Part shown: positions 40,324-48,086 of the stretch, one piece after another
How positions within the stretch are numbered: the stretch's first letter is position 1
How the letters are laid out: each line of letters begins with the position of its first letter
DNA from: Casimicrobiaceae bacterium
GTDB lineage: Bacteria; Pseudomonadota; Gammaproteobacteria; Burkholderiales; Casimicrobiaceae
Reading direction: 5' to 3'
DNA: 64,000 bases
Assembly (NCBI GenBank): GCA_026646885.1
Contig: JAPKHK010000001.1
Span: 496,001 to 560,000, forward strand
Notes under the pieces: model-generated
Databases searched by the model: none
Told to the model about the DNA's origin: nothing
The model's input: the letters and a program-made list of their open reading frames with translations, nothing else
Translations under genes and position numbers: made by a program

Positions 40324-41304
40324 ATGAGCAATTTTCACGAATTGGCCCCGCGCATCGCCAGCGCTCGCATTTTGGTTGTCGGCGACGTGATGCTGGATCG
40401 CTACTGGTTCGGCGAGGTCGACCGCATTTCTCCGGAGGCTCCCGTGCCGGTGGTGAAAATTGCCCGCCAGGAAGCTCGGCCGGGCGGGGCGGCCAACGTA
40501 GCACGCAATGCCGCCGCGCTTGGAGCTAGCGTAACTCTGCTCAGCGTCATCGGCAACGACGAGGCGGGTCAGACGCTGGCTCGACTGATTGCCGAGGAGG
40601 GTGTTACGCCGGTGCTCCAGCGCGACCCCTTGCTGCCGACCACGGTCAAGCTGCGTGTCATCGGCCGGCGCCAACAACTGCTGCGCATCGATTTCGAAAC
40701 GCCGCCCAGCCGGGAGGTGCTGGCCGAGAAACTCAGCGAGTTCGAGGCGCTTTTGCCCGCCTGCGATCTGGTGGTTCTCTCCGACTACGGCAAGGGAGGG
40801 CTCGCGCATATCGGGCGCATGATCGAGCTGGCGCGCCGCCGGAGTGTGCCGGTCCTGGTCGACCCCAAGGGCGACGATTACGAACGCTACCGCGGTGCCA
40901 CTGTGGTCACGCCCAACCGTAGTGAGTTCAAGCAGGTGGCCGGGAGCTGGCGTGACGAGCAGGAACTCGCCGCCAAAGCCCAGAGGCTGCGGCGCGAACT
41001 GGACTTGCAGGCCCTGCTGATCACCCGTAGCGAAGAAGGCATGAGCCTCTATCGGGAAGAAGGCGACCTGCATCTGCCGACCCAAGCGCGCGAGGTTTAC
41101 GACGTCTCCGGGGCCGGCGATACCGTCATTGCCACGTTGAGCGCCATGCTCGCCGTCGGGGCGCCGCTCGAAGTTGCGGCCCGGGCAGCCAATTTGGCGG
41201 CAGGCATCGTCGTGGGCAAGCTCGGCACCGCGGTCGTGCAAGCCGACGAACTGCGGGCAGCCGAGAATGCGGCTTCGGAACGGAGTAGGGCGCATGGCCG
41301 CTGA
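40324..41304 (+). CDS. D-glycero-beta-D-manno-heptose-7-phosphate kinase (HldE N-domain type)
   Basis: This 326-residue PfkB-family sugar kinase makes heptose-1,7-bisphosphate for LPS inner core. It has ILVVGDVMLDRYWFGEVDRISPEAPVPV, GGAANVARNAAALG, LVVLSDYGKGGLAH and the catalytic DVSGAGDTVIA. The length corresponds only to the kinase half of E. coli HldE, so the adenylyltransferase half must be a separate gene outside the window (the split RfaE1/RfaE2 form usual in betaproteobacteria). It overlaps the next gene by 11 bp. Confidence 0.9.
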   Translation: MSNFHELAPRIASARILVVGDVMLDRYWFGEVDRISPEAPVPVVKIARQEARPGGAANVARNAAALGASVTLLSVIGNDEAGQTLARLIAEEGVTPVLQRDPLLPTTVKLRVIGRRQQLLRIDFETPPSREVLAEKLSEFEALLPACDLVVLSDYGKGGLAHIGRMIELARRRSVPVLVDPKGDDYERYRGATVVTPNRSEFKQVAGSWRDEQELAAKAQRLRRELDLQALLITRSEEGMSLYREEGDLHLPTQAREVYDVSGAGDTVIATLSAMLAVGAPLEVAARAANLAAGIVVGKLGTAVVQADELRAAENAASERSRAHGR

Positions 41305-42136
41305 GGGCGGCAAGGAGAAGCTGCGCCAGAGACTCTTGGCCAGGTATTCACTGCGGCTGCATGTGAGTCTGCTACTTGTCGCCACAGCCGCGGTTGGCGC
41401 GCTGAGTTCCAAGATCCTGCTTTGGGCGGGGATCGAAAGCATGCTCTGGCGCTACCCGCTAGCGCTGCTCATCGGCTATCTCGGATTCTTCGGGTTCGTC
41501 CGCCTCTGGCTCAGGCAAGTGGGATGCCTTCGCGACCACTCCGCCCAGTTGCGAGAGCAGGCAGCCAAGCCCGGTGAGCGGTCAGGCATCGACCCGGCTG
41601 ACCTCGATGTCGGACTTTTCGATGGGAAGTGGTCAACCGGCTCGCCGGGAGGCAGCGACACCTTCAAGGGCGGTGGCGGGCAGTTCGGCGGGGGTGGCGC
41701 CAGCGCGTCTTTCGCCGGAGATGGCCGGCTACCGACGCCCACGCTGGCACTAAGTTCGGCGCCACCGCGTAGCAGCGGTTCAGGTGTCGGCAAGCTTTTC
41801 GGCGATCTCGATCTCGACCTTGGCGACACCTGGCCCTTGGTCTTGGCCATAGTCGTCCTGCTGTTGGTGGCAGGTGGAGCTTTTGTTTACGTTGTGTATG
41901 CCGGCCCCGGAGTGTTGGTCGACGCCGCCTTCGAAGCAAGCCTCGCCGGCGGTTTGATTCGAGCCGGGAAGGAAACGGCCGGTGGTGACTGGATGGGAAG
42001 CGTCCTTCGTGCCACCTGGATTCCCTTTGCCCTGGTGCTGACGGCGGCTCTCGCCTTTGCCTGGGTGGCGGCGATCTATGCGCCCGCTGCAAACACCTTC
42101 GGACAAGTTTTCGTCCACATACTCGCCCATGGCTAA
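41294..42136 (+). CDS. membrane protein of unknown function
   Basis: This 280-residue protein is not assigned to any family by eye. It has two hydrophobic segments near the N-terminus (about residues 22-40 and 50-68). A hydrophilic middle follows with a Gly-rich stretch (FKGGGGQFGGGGASASFAG) and LDVGLFDGKWSTGSPGG. Two more hydrophobic segments lie near the C-terminus (about 183-203 and 250-270). The Gly-rich part resembles the flexible tails of TPM/YgcG-like membrane proteins, but this is only a resemblance. It overlaps the heptose kinase by 11 bp and radA by 8 bp, so it is surely expressed with them. Confidence 0.65.
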   Translation: MAAEGGKEKLRQRLLARYSLRLHVSLLLVATAAVGALSSKILLWAGIESMLWRYPLALLIGYLGFFGFVRLWLRQVGCLRDHSAQLREQAAKPGERSGIDPADLDVGLFDGKWSTGSPGGSDTFKGGGGQFGGGGASASFAGDGRLPTPTLALSSAPPRSSGSGVGKLFGDLDLDLGDTWPLVLAIVVLLLVAGGAFVYVVYAGPGVLVDAAFEASLAGGLIRAGKETAGGDWMGSVLRATWIPFALVLTAALAFAWVAAIYAPAANTFGQVFVHILAHG

Positions 42137-43490
42137 AGACCGCAGCCTGTATGCCTGTCAGAGCTGTGGTGGCCAGACTCCCAAGTGGACGGGACAGTGC
42201 CCGCATTGTGGGGAATGGAACACGCTTCTGGAAAGCGCCGCTCCCGCTGCGACAGGTCGCTTCCTGCCTTTAGCCGAAGCACGCGGCAAACCCGTGCTGC
42301 TGCCCGACATACCCGCTGTGGCTACGCCGCGACAACACAGCGGCATGGAAGAACTCGACCGGGTGCTCGGCGGCGGCTGGGTCCCCGGCGGAGTGATATT
42401 GCTGGGCGGAGACCCGGGTATTGGCAAATCGACCCTGCTGCTGCAAACCTTGGCGAACATTTCCGACCGGCGCAAGGCGTTGTACGTTACGGGGGAGGAG
42501 TCGCTGCAACAGATTGCCCTGCGCGCCCAACGGCTGGGGCTTGCGGCAGCGCGGGTGGAGATGCTCGCCGAGATTCAGCTTGAGAGGATTCTCGGGCTAA
42601 TGGCCGAAGAGCGCCCGCAAATCGCCGTAGTTGACTCCATTCAGACCATCTACAGTGACGCCTTGCAGAGCGCGCCAGGGTCTGTGGCGCAGGTGCGGGA
42701 ATGTGCCGCGCAGCTCACCCGCCAGGCGAAGCGGCTCGGAATCGCGACCGTCCTGGTGGGTCATGTGACCAAGGATGGCGCGATCGCCGGGCCGCGCGTG
42801 CTCGAGCACATCGTCGATACCGTGCTCTATTTCGAGGGCGACACCCACTCCAATTTCCGCCTGATTAGGGCTATCAAGAACCGTTTCGGGCCCGTCAATG
42901 AGCTCGGCGTTTTCGCCATGACCGAACGAGGGTTGAGGGAAGTGGGTAACCCCTCGGCGCTGTTCCTTTCGGGGCAGAGTCGGCAGGTACCAGGCAGCTG
43001 TGTGCTCGCGGCCCTCGAGGGCACGCGGCCGTTATTGGTGGAGATCCAGGCCCTCGTGGACAACGTGCAGGGTGGCATTCCGCGGCGGCTATGCGTCGGC
43101 TTGGAGCCGCAGCGCTTGGCTATGCTGCTGGCGGTGTTGCATCGCCACGGCGGTATCGACTGTGGTCAGCAGGATGTATTCGTCAATGCCGTGGGCGGCG
43201 TGCGGATTGCCGAGCCCGCGGCCGACTTGGCAGTCACTCTCGCCGTCTATTCGTCCCTTACTAACAATGCATTACAAGAGAAACTTATTGTTTTTGGTGA
43301 GATCGGTTTGACAGGTGAGATTCGCCCTGTGCAACGGGGTCAAGAGCGCCTAAAGGAAGCTGCGAAAATGGGTTTCGAGCATGCGCTCATACCGCACATG
43401 AACAAACCGCGCCAAGATATTGACAATATAACAATACAATCCGTCGCGACGGTTTCCGAAGCTGTGGCCTTGTGCCGCCGGGATGGCTGA
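42129..43490 (+). CDS. radA: DNA repair protein RadA
   Basis: This 453-residue RecA-like helicase promotes branch migration in recombination. An N-terminal zinc finger (CQSCGGQTPKWTGQCPHCGEWN) is followed by the ATPase domain with Walker A GGDPGIGKSTLLLQ and the RadA motif KNRFG (IKNRFGPVNELGVF). A C-terminal Lon-like domain ends it (VNAVGGVRIAEPAADLAVTLAVYSS). The length and layout are normal. It overlaps the membrane protein by 8 bp, which suggests a historical linkage. Confidence 0.95.
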   Translation: MAKDRSLYACQSCGGQTPKWTGQCPHCGEWNTLLESAAPAATGRFLPLAEARGKPVLLPDIPAVATPRQHSGMEELDRVLGGGWVPGGVILLGGDPGIGKSTLLLQTLANISDRRKALYVTGEESLQQIALRAQRLGLAAARVEMLAEIQLERILGLMAEERPQIAVVDSIQTIYSDALQSAPGSVAQVRECAAQLTRQAKRLGIATVLVGHVTKDGAIAGPRVLEHIVDTVLYFEGDTHSNFRLIRAIKNRFGPVNELGVFAMTERGLREVGNPSALFLSGQSRQVPGSCVLAALEGTRPLLVEIQALVDNVQGGIPRRLCVGLEPQRLAMLLAVLHRHGGIDCGQQDVFVNAVGGVRIAEPAADLAVTLAVYSSLTNNALQEKLIVFGEIGLTGEIRPVQRGQERLKEAAKMGFEHALIPHMNKPRQDIDNITIQSVATVSEAVALCRRDG

Positions 43491-43637
43491 GGTTGGCAAA
43501 CCAAGACCAAGCGCGCAAAAACTAGACTCGGCGCCTGAGCAGCTTGCGGCCGAAGCCACGGAACATGGTCAACGGCGAGCAGCGACGCCATCGGGCCGCC
43601 ACATTCGAGGTGTGCCCTGAAAATGCTAGGCAGCGGA

Positions 43638-44066
43638 CTACTTCGCTTTGGCAGGCGGTGCAGGGGTTCTGGGCGTGTCCTTGACGCGCTGGAAGACCGG
43701 TCCCCACAGCGGATGGCCTCGCTCCTTGGGGGTGAGTTCGAATTTTGCGTCAGCGGCAAAGGCCTCCCGAAACGCTGCTTCGCACTCGCCCGGGCGATTC
43801 GAGGCGCAGTGGATGAAGGCGAGGTATTTCCAAGCCACCGCGACATCCCGAGTGAATGCCAGGCCTTCCGCCAAGGCCTTGCGCAATGCCGTGTCCGCTG
43901 CCGCGTAATCACCGTCGTCATAGGCACGGATGCCGCCGAGCAGCAACTGCTCGGCGGGCTTTCCCGCCAACTCGACGACGCTGGTCGGCTGCAACACTTC
44001 AACCGGCGCGCACGCCACAAGCGCGGCCAATGCGCCACTCACCCAGACCCAACCGATGGTTTTCAT
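43638..44066 (-). CDS. small TPR-like lipoprotein, TssQ-like
   Basis: This 142-residue protein has a lipoprotein signal (LAALVACAP, Cys at residue 19). A TPR-like region follows (LLGGIRAYDDGDYAAADTALRKAL and VAWKYLAFIHCASNRPGECEAAFREAF), ending in ERGHPLWGPVFQRVK and a Pro/Lys tail. The pattern resembles the T6SS-associated lipoprotein TssQ, which in betaproteobacteria is often found next to a PEGA-type Ser/Thr kinase, as here (4-bp overlap). No type VI secretion genes are in the window. The type VI link is therefore only by family. Confidence 0.6.
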   Translation of the reverse strand: MKTIGWVWVSGALAALVACAPVEVLQPTSVVELAGKPAEQLLLGGIRAYDDGDYAAADTALRKALAEGLAFTRDVAVAWKYLAFIHCASNRPGECEAAFREAFAADAKFELTPKERGHPLWGPVFQRVKDTPRTPAPPAKAK

Positions 44067-45580
44067 TGGAACTTGTATTTGATCCGCTTGGTTTCGTTGT
44101 CGCTCAACTCGATTTCGGCTACATGGGGCGTGGCGTCGCCATTGCGAATTTCAATCCTATGGCGTCCAGCAGTAGTTTGCAACTGCGTTAGAGGTGGCGA
44201 AACGCCCATTTTGGCGCCGTCGAGAAATATTTCCCCCCAGGGCGAGATCGCCAATTGCACATGCGCTGGCCCCGGCGGCGCCGGTTCCGGCGGCGGAGGC
44301 TCTGGCATCGGCTTGGGCGCCCTGAGCGCGCGTGCAGCCGGTTTGGACGCGGGTTTAGGCGCGGATTCGGGCTCTACGAGGAGCTTTGGCGGGGGCTCGG
44401 CGACCAGGGTCGGTGCCGGATCCGCGACGGGAGAGGTATCCGATTTGCTTGTCGCGATGTTGGCGAGAGTGGGCGGCGGAGCGGGCGGTTTCGGCGCAGG
44501 GGTGGCATCGCCGCCTGCAAGACCGAACCAAATACCACCCCCGATCAGACTCGCCAGGGCCAGCGCAGCCGCCGCGCCCACCCAGCGCCGGTGGTGGCGG
44601 CGTCTGGCGACGACCCGGAGCGCCTCGCTGCCGTCGAGTTGGATGGTCCGGGAAAGAGCGTCGTTCGCGGGCATTTCCCCGGGATCCAGCGGAGAAAACG
44701 AGGGTAGGGCATCGGCGGAGGTCTTTCGCCTATTGATCGTTGCCTTGGCCTGTGCTCGCTGGGCGTAGCGATTCAGTTCGGCCGCCATTTCTTCCGCACT
44801 CTGGTAACGCTCCTCGGGGCGCTTGGCAAGCGCCTTGGCGACGATGCGCGCGAGGTAGCGCGGAGTGTTGCCGCTGATGGTCTGCGGCGGGGGAGGCATT
44901 TCGTGGAGAATTTGATAGACGACACTGGTCAGTGTTTCGCCTTCGAAGGGTGCGCGCCGGGTGAGCAGCTCATACATCACCGCCCCCAAGGAAAACACGT
45001 CGGATCGTCGGTCGACAGCGCGACCTTCCACTTGTTCGGGGGACATGTATTTGGGCGAGCCAACGAATTTCAGGGCCTCGTCGTCCGAGCCCGTTGGCGG
45101 CATGGCGATGCCGAAGTCTAGCACCTTGGGGATGTTCCCCCGCACGAGCATGATGTTGGCAGGTTTGATGTCGCGATGGACAATGCCGTTGCTGTGCGCA
45201 TAATCAAGCGCTTCGGCGATTTGCTGAACGATCTCCGCGATTTCCCGGAAGGTCAGGCCAGGTTGCTCATCGAGAAGGATTTGCTTGAGTTCGCGCCCCT
45301 CGAGGAACTCCATCGCGATGTAGGCCACGCCACCCTCCTGGCCGACTTCATACACCGTGACGATATTGGGATGATTGAGGCGCGCCGCTGCTCGGGCCTC
45401 TTCGAGAAAGCGCTGTTGCACCGGCGTTAGGTCGGCGGCGGCCCCCGCCAGGCGCAGGGATTTGATGGCGACGGGGCGCTGCAAAGCGGGGTCGAGGGCG
45501 AGGTAGACGATGCCCATGGCACCGCGCCCGATTTCGCGCTGAACCTCGAAACGTCCGAACTTCTGCTTGGCTTGATCCAC
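44063..45580 (-). CDS. membrane Ser/Thr protein kinase with PEGA domain
   Basis: This 505-residue Hanks-type kinase has a Gly-rich loop (IGRGAMGIVYLA), catalytic Lys40 (VAIKSL), the catalytic loop IVHRDIKPANIM (Asp137), DFG at 155-157 and SPKYMSPEQVEGR. All the catalytic residues are present, so it should be active. One membrane helix (about residues 335-357) follows. A Pro/Ala-rich periplasmic linker leads to a C-terminal PEGA domain (ISPWGEIFLDGAKMGVSPP). It is coupled to the TssQ-like lipoprotein by a 4-bp overlap. The substrates are unknown. Confidence 0.9.
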   Translation of the reverse strand: MDQAKQKFGRFEVQREIGRGAMGIVYLALDPALQRPVAIKSLRLAGAAADLTPVQQRFLEEARAAARLNHPNIVTVYEVGQEGGVAYIAMEFLEGRELKQILLDEQPGLTFREIAEIVQQIAEALDYAHSNGIVHRDIKPANIMLVRGNIPKVLDFGIAMPPTGSDDEALKFVGSPKYMSPEQVEGRAVDRRSDVFSLGAVMYELLTRRAPFEGETLTSVVYQILHEMPPPPQTISGNTPRYLARIVAKALAKRPEERYQSAEEMAAELNRYAQRAQAKATINRRKTSADALPSFSPLDPGEMPANDALSRTIQLDGSEALRVVARRRHHRRWVGAAAALALASLIGGGIWFGLAGGDATPAPKPPAPPPTLANIATSKSDTSPVADPAPTLVAEPPPKLLVEPESAPKPASKPAARALRAPKPMPEPPPPEPAPPGPAHVQLAISPWGEIFLDGAKMGVSPPLTQLQTTAGRHRIEIRNGDATPHVAEIELSDNETKRIKYKFQ

Positions 45581-45728
45581 TCGTCTTGCTGCCCGCCGAG
45601 GAAGACCGACATTTTAACCACTTATGCACGCGTGTGGGTTCCCATTTATGACAAGTGGGTGGCGATACCTGGAGCAGACAGCAAGTTTGTTGAGGTGCAA
45701 ATCATGAGGGCGAGGATCCGCGAATGCG

Positions 45729-45743
45729 TATAATGTGTATTAT
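45729..45743. promoter_or_regulatory. AT-rich inverted repeat with TATAAT box upstream of the Ser/Thr kinase
   Basis: ATAAT (45730-45734) and ATTAT (45739-45743) form a 5-bp inverted repeat with a 4-nt spacer, inside a markedly AT-rich patch in an otherwise GC-rich sequence. A perfect TATAAT overlaps the left arm on the plus strand. No -35 box at the right distance was found on either strand. It could be the kinase promoter or an operator. The 224-bp gap (45581-45804) holds no gene. Confidence 0.25.
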
Positions 45744-45804
45744 GTAAAGTATCTTATGCCCGAGCAGGATATCGCATTACGGCGAGCGGCCGCGCCGGCG
45801 CGGC

Positions 45805-46050
45805 TCATTCATCGGTGCCCTCGCTCGACGCACTCTGGTCGGGCCGCTCTTCTGCCGGCCGCTCGGTTCTTGCCGCGGGGGCACTCGCGCTCAGGCCCCA
45901 TCCCAGCCAGTCCGCCCCGAAAAGCTCAACTGGATGAGGAGTCCGCTCGCTGCCGTTGCCACAGCGCATGTCCTGTGCGGCACAGAATTTTTCGCAGCCC
46001 CAGCAGATGCGTTCGGGATACTTGGGATGCGTGGGAAATTTCTTGGCCAT
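45805..46050 (-). CDS. small DUF3079 cysteine-rich protein
   Basis: This 81-residue protein has the signature MAKKFPTHPKYPERICWGC followed by EKFCAAQDMRCGNGSERTPHPVELFG. The four Cys at residues 16, 19, 23 and 30 suggest a metal site. The family occurs in beta- and gammaproteobacteria and has no established function. The C-terminal third is low-complexity (Ala, Glu, Ser). A 233-bp gap separates it from the divergent phosphodiesterase gene; nothing else was seen there. Confidence 0.7.
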   Translation of the reverse strand: MAKKFPTHPKYPERICWGCEKFCAAQDMRCGNGSERTPHPVELFGADWLGWGLSASAPAARTERPAEERPDQSASSEGTDE

Positions 46051-46283
46051 CGCAGGTGCAACTCTACCCCTTCCGGACAGACGGCGCTTTGCTCCAGTTT
46101 AAGGAAACACCTCCTCGTCGCGAAGTCCCCGGGGCGCCCGGGCGAGGTCTATCACCGCATTGGGGTGCGCCAGATAACCACTCTGGGTGATAACCGCCCG
46201 CACGGTGTCTGTGTTCAACTTCGCTTGTTGCGCTGCCAATCGGGCGCATTGCGGGCATGTTCCCGTGCCACCTTTTGCCGTCG

Positions 46284-46793
46284 ATGAAGGTTTGCATCGT
46301 ATCCGATAGTCATGACCGTGCTCCCGCGCTGGTCGCTGCGGTTGCCAGCGCCAAGAGCGAAGGCGCGGGCGCGGTGATTCACTGCGGTGACATCATCGGC
46401 GCCAATACGCTGCGCGCGGCGATGGAGCTGAAACTTCCTATGCACGTGGTTCACGGTAACAACCTCGGCGACCCGCTCGCGCTGGCATATTTGGGCGCTC
46501 ATTCGGACGGTTGCCTCACCTACTACGGAGCAGATGCCCGCTTCGAGCTGGCCGGGAGGCGCATCTATGCAACGCACTATCCCGAGCACGGGCGGGCTCA
46601 TGCTTGTACCGGCGACTATGACCTCGTGTGTTGCGGGCATACGCACGAGGCGCGAGTTGGGCAGCAGATCAACATCAAGGGCGGGAGCACGTGGCTTGTC
46701 AATCCGGGGACCGTGGCTGGGGTGGGCGCGCCGGCGACTTGGCTGCTTGCTGATCTGGCGGCCATGAGTTTCGAGATTCGGCGACTGGGCTAA
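46284..46793 (+). CDS. YfcE/MJ0936-type metallophosphoesterase
   Basis: This 169-residue phosphodiesterase has metal-binding motifs in the right order: SDSHD, HCGDIIG, VHGNN, ATHYPEHG and CCGHTHEA. The family hydrolyses small phosphodiesters; the natural substrate is not known. The ATG at 46284 gives MKVCIVSDSHDRAPALV. It ends only 3 bp before qmoA, so it heads the qmoAB-hdrCB operon, with no obvious biochemical reason for that. Confidence 0.85.
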   Translation: MKVCIVSDSHDRAPALVAAVASAKSEGAGAVIHCGDIIGANTLRAAMELKLPMHVVHGNNLGDPLALAYLGAHSDGCLTYYGADARFELAGRRIYATHYPEHGRAHACTGDYDLVCCGHTHEARVGQQINIKGGSTWLVNPGTVAGVGAPATWLLADLAAMSFEIRRLG

Positions 46794-46796
46794 CGC

Positions 46797-48086
46797 ATGG
46801 ACGGCATACCTACCAATCAAACGCTGCTCATCGTGGGCGGAGGCATCAGTGGCATGACTGTGGCCCTGGAAGCCGCCGAGTGCGGCGCCGAGGTCATCTT
46901 GGTCGAGCGCGATGCCAGTCTGGGCGGGCGTACCGCGTCACTGTACCGGTATTTCCCAAAACTCTGCCACCCGCTCTGTGGTTTGGAGATCAATCTCCGC
47001 CGCTTGCGCGCCAATCCTCGAATCCGGGTTATCACCCTCGCCGAAGTCACGGCGGTTTCCGGTCGGCGCGGCGACTATGCCGTAAAGCTGCGGCTGCGCC
47101 CGCGCTACGTCACCGAGCGCTGCACTGCCTGCGGCGAGTGTGGCAAGGCGGTGCAGGCCGAGATTCCGAACCCCTTCAACGCCGGGCTAGATCGCATCAA
47201 AGCCGCCTACCTGCCGCACGCGCTGGCGCACCCGCAGCGCTATGTACTCGATCCTTCGATCATCGGCACGCCTGACGCCGCGGCGGCCAAGGCGGCCTGT
47301 CCGGCCGGAGCCGTCGATTTGGACATGACCGAGAGTGAGATCGAATTGCGGGTCGGCAGTATCGTTTGGGCTACCGGATGGAAGCCCTATGATGCCGCCA
47401 AGATTCAGCCCTATGGCTATGGGCGCTTCGCCGACGTGGTCACAAGCGTGGAATTCGAGCGCCTCGCCGACCCGCGCGGACCGACGCGAGGGCGCATACT
47501 GCGGCCTTCCAACGGCGAGCCGGCCCGGAACATCGCTTTCATTCAGTGCGCCGGATCGCGCGATGAGAACCATCTGCGGCACTGCTCGCGGGTCTGCTGC
47601 ATGGTATCGCTCAAGCAAACCCAATACCTGCGCGAGGCCGCCCCCGAGGATGCGTGCGCAACGGTGTATTACATCGATATTCGCGCCATCGATCGCTTCG
47701 AGGATTTCTACCACAAGGTCCGCCAAGACGCGCGGGTGAAGTTCGTCAAGTCTAAGGTCGCTCGCATCGCGCGCAGCACCGCAAGCGGTCAATTGATTCT
47801 CCACGGCGTGGATACCGAGGGCTACCGCCGGTATGCCCAAGAGCACGATCTGGTGGTGCTGGCGGTGGGTATGGAGCCTGAAACCAATGGCCTCGCCCTC
47901 CCCCCCGATCTGCTGCGTGACGCCAGCGGCTTCATCGAAGGCGCGAGCGACGGCGGACAATTCGCCGCAGGGGTCGCGGCGGCGCCGCTGGACGTCAACC
48001 GCGCCGTGCAAAGCGCCACGGCGGCGGCGCTGCGTGCCTTGCAGGCGAGCCGAACGGCCGCGGCCGCGGAAAGGACGCCACAATGA
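46797..48086 (+). CDS. qmoA: QmoA: FAD/Fe-S subunit of the APS-reductase-linked quinone-interacting complex
   Basis: This 429-residue HdrA-like flavoprotein has the FAD-binding motif LLIVGGGISGMTVALEAAE. Probable Fe-S ligands are Cys109, Cys112 and Cys115 (CTACGEC) with Cys168 (CPAGAV). NIAFIQCAGSRDENHLRHCSRVCC and EPETNGL further mark QmoA/HdrA. The complex passes electrons between AprBA and the quinone pool. In an organism with a Dsr-FCC oxidation set, the direction should be from APS reductase to quinone (inferred). It overlaps qmoB by 4 bp. Confidence 0.88.
   Translation: MDGIPTNQTLLIVGGGISGMTVALEAAECGAEVILVERDASLGGRTASLYRYFPKLCHPLCGLEINLRRLRANPRIRVITLAEVTAVSGRRGDYAVKLRLRPRYVTERCTACGECGKAVQAEIPNPFNAGLDRIKAAYLPHALAHPQRYVLDPSIIGTPDAAAAKAACPAGAVDLDMTESEIELRVGSIVWATGWKPYDAAKIQPYGYGRFADVVTSVEFERLADPRGPTRGRILRPSNGEPARNIAFIQCAGSRDENHLRHCSRVCCMVSLKQTQYLREAAPEDACATVYYIDIRAIDRFEDFYHKVRQDARVKFVKSKVARIARSTASGQLILHGVDTEGYRRYAQEHDLVVLAVGMEPETNGLALPPDLLRDASGFIEGASDGGQFAAGVAAAPLDVNRAVQSATAAALRALQASRTAAAAERTPQ

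Noticed and set aside
40324..41304. Bifunctional HldE
   Set aside because: Only the kinase half is present, followed at once by a membrane protein; the adenylyltransferase domain is absent.
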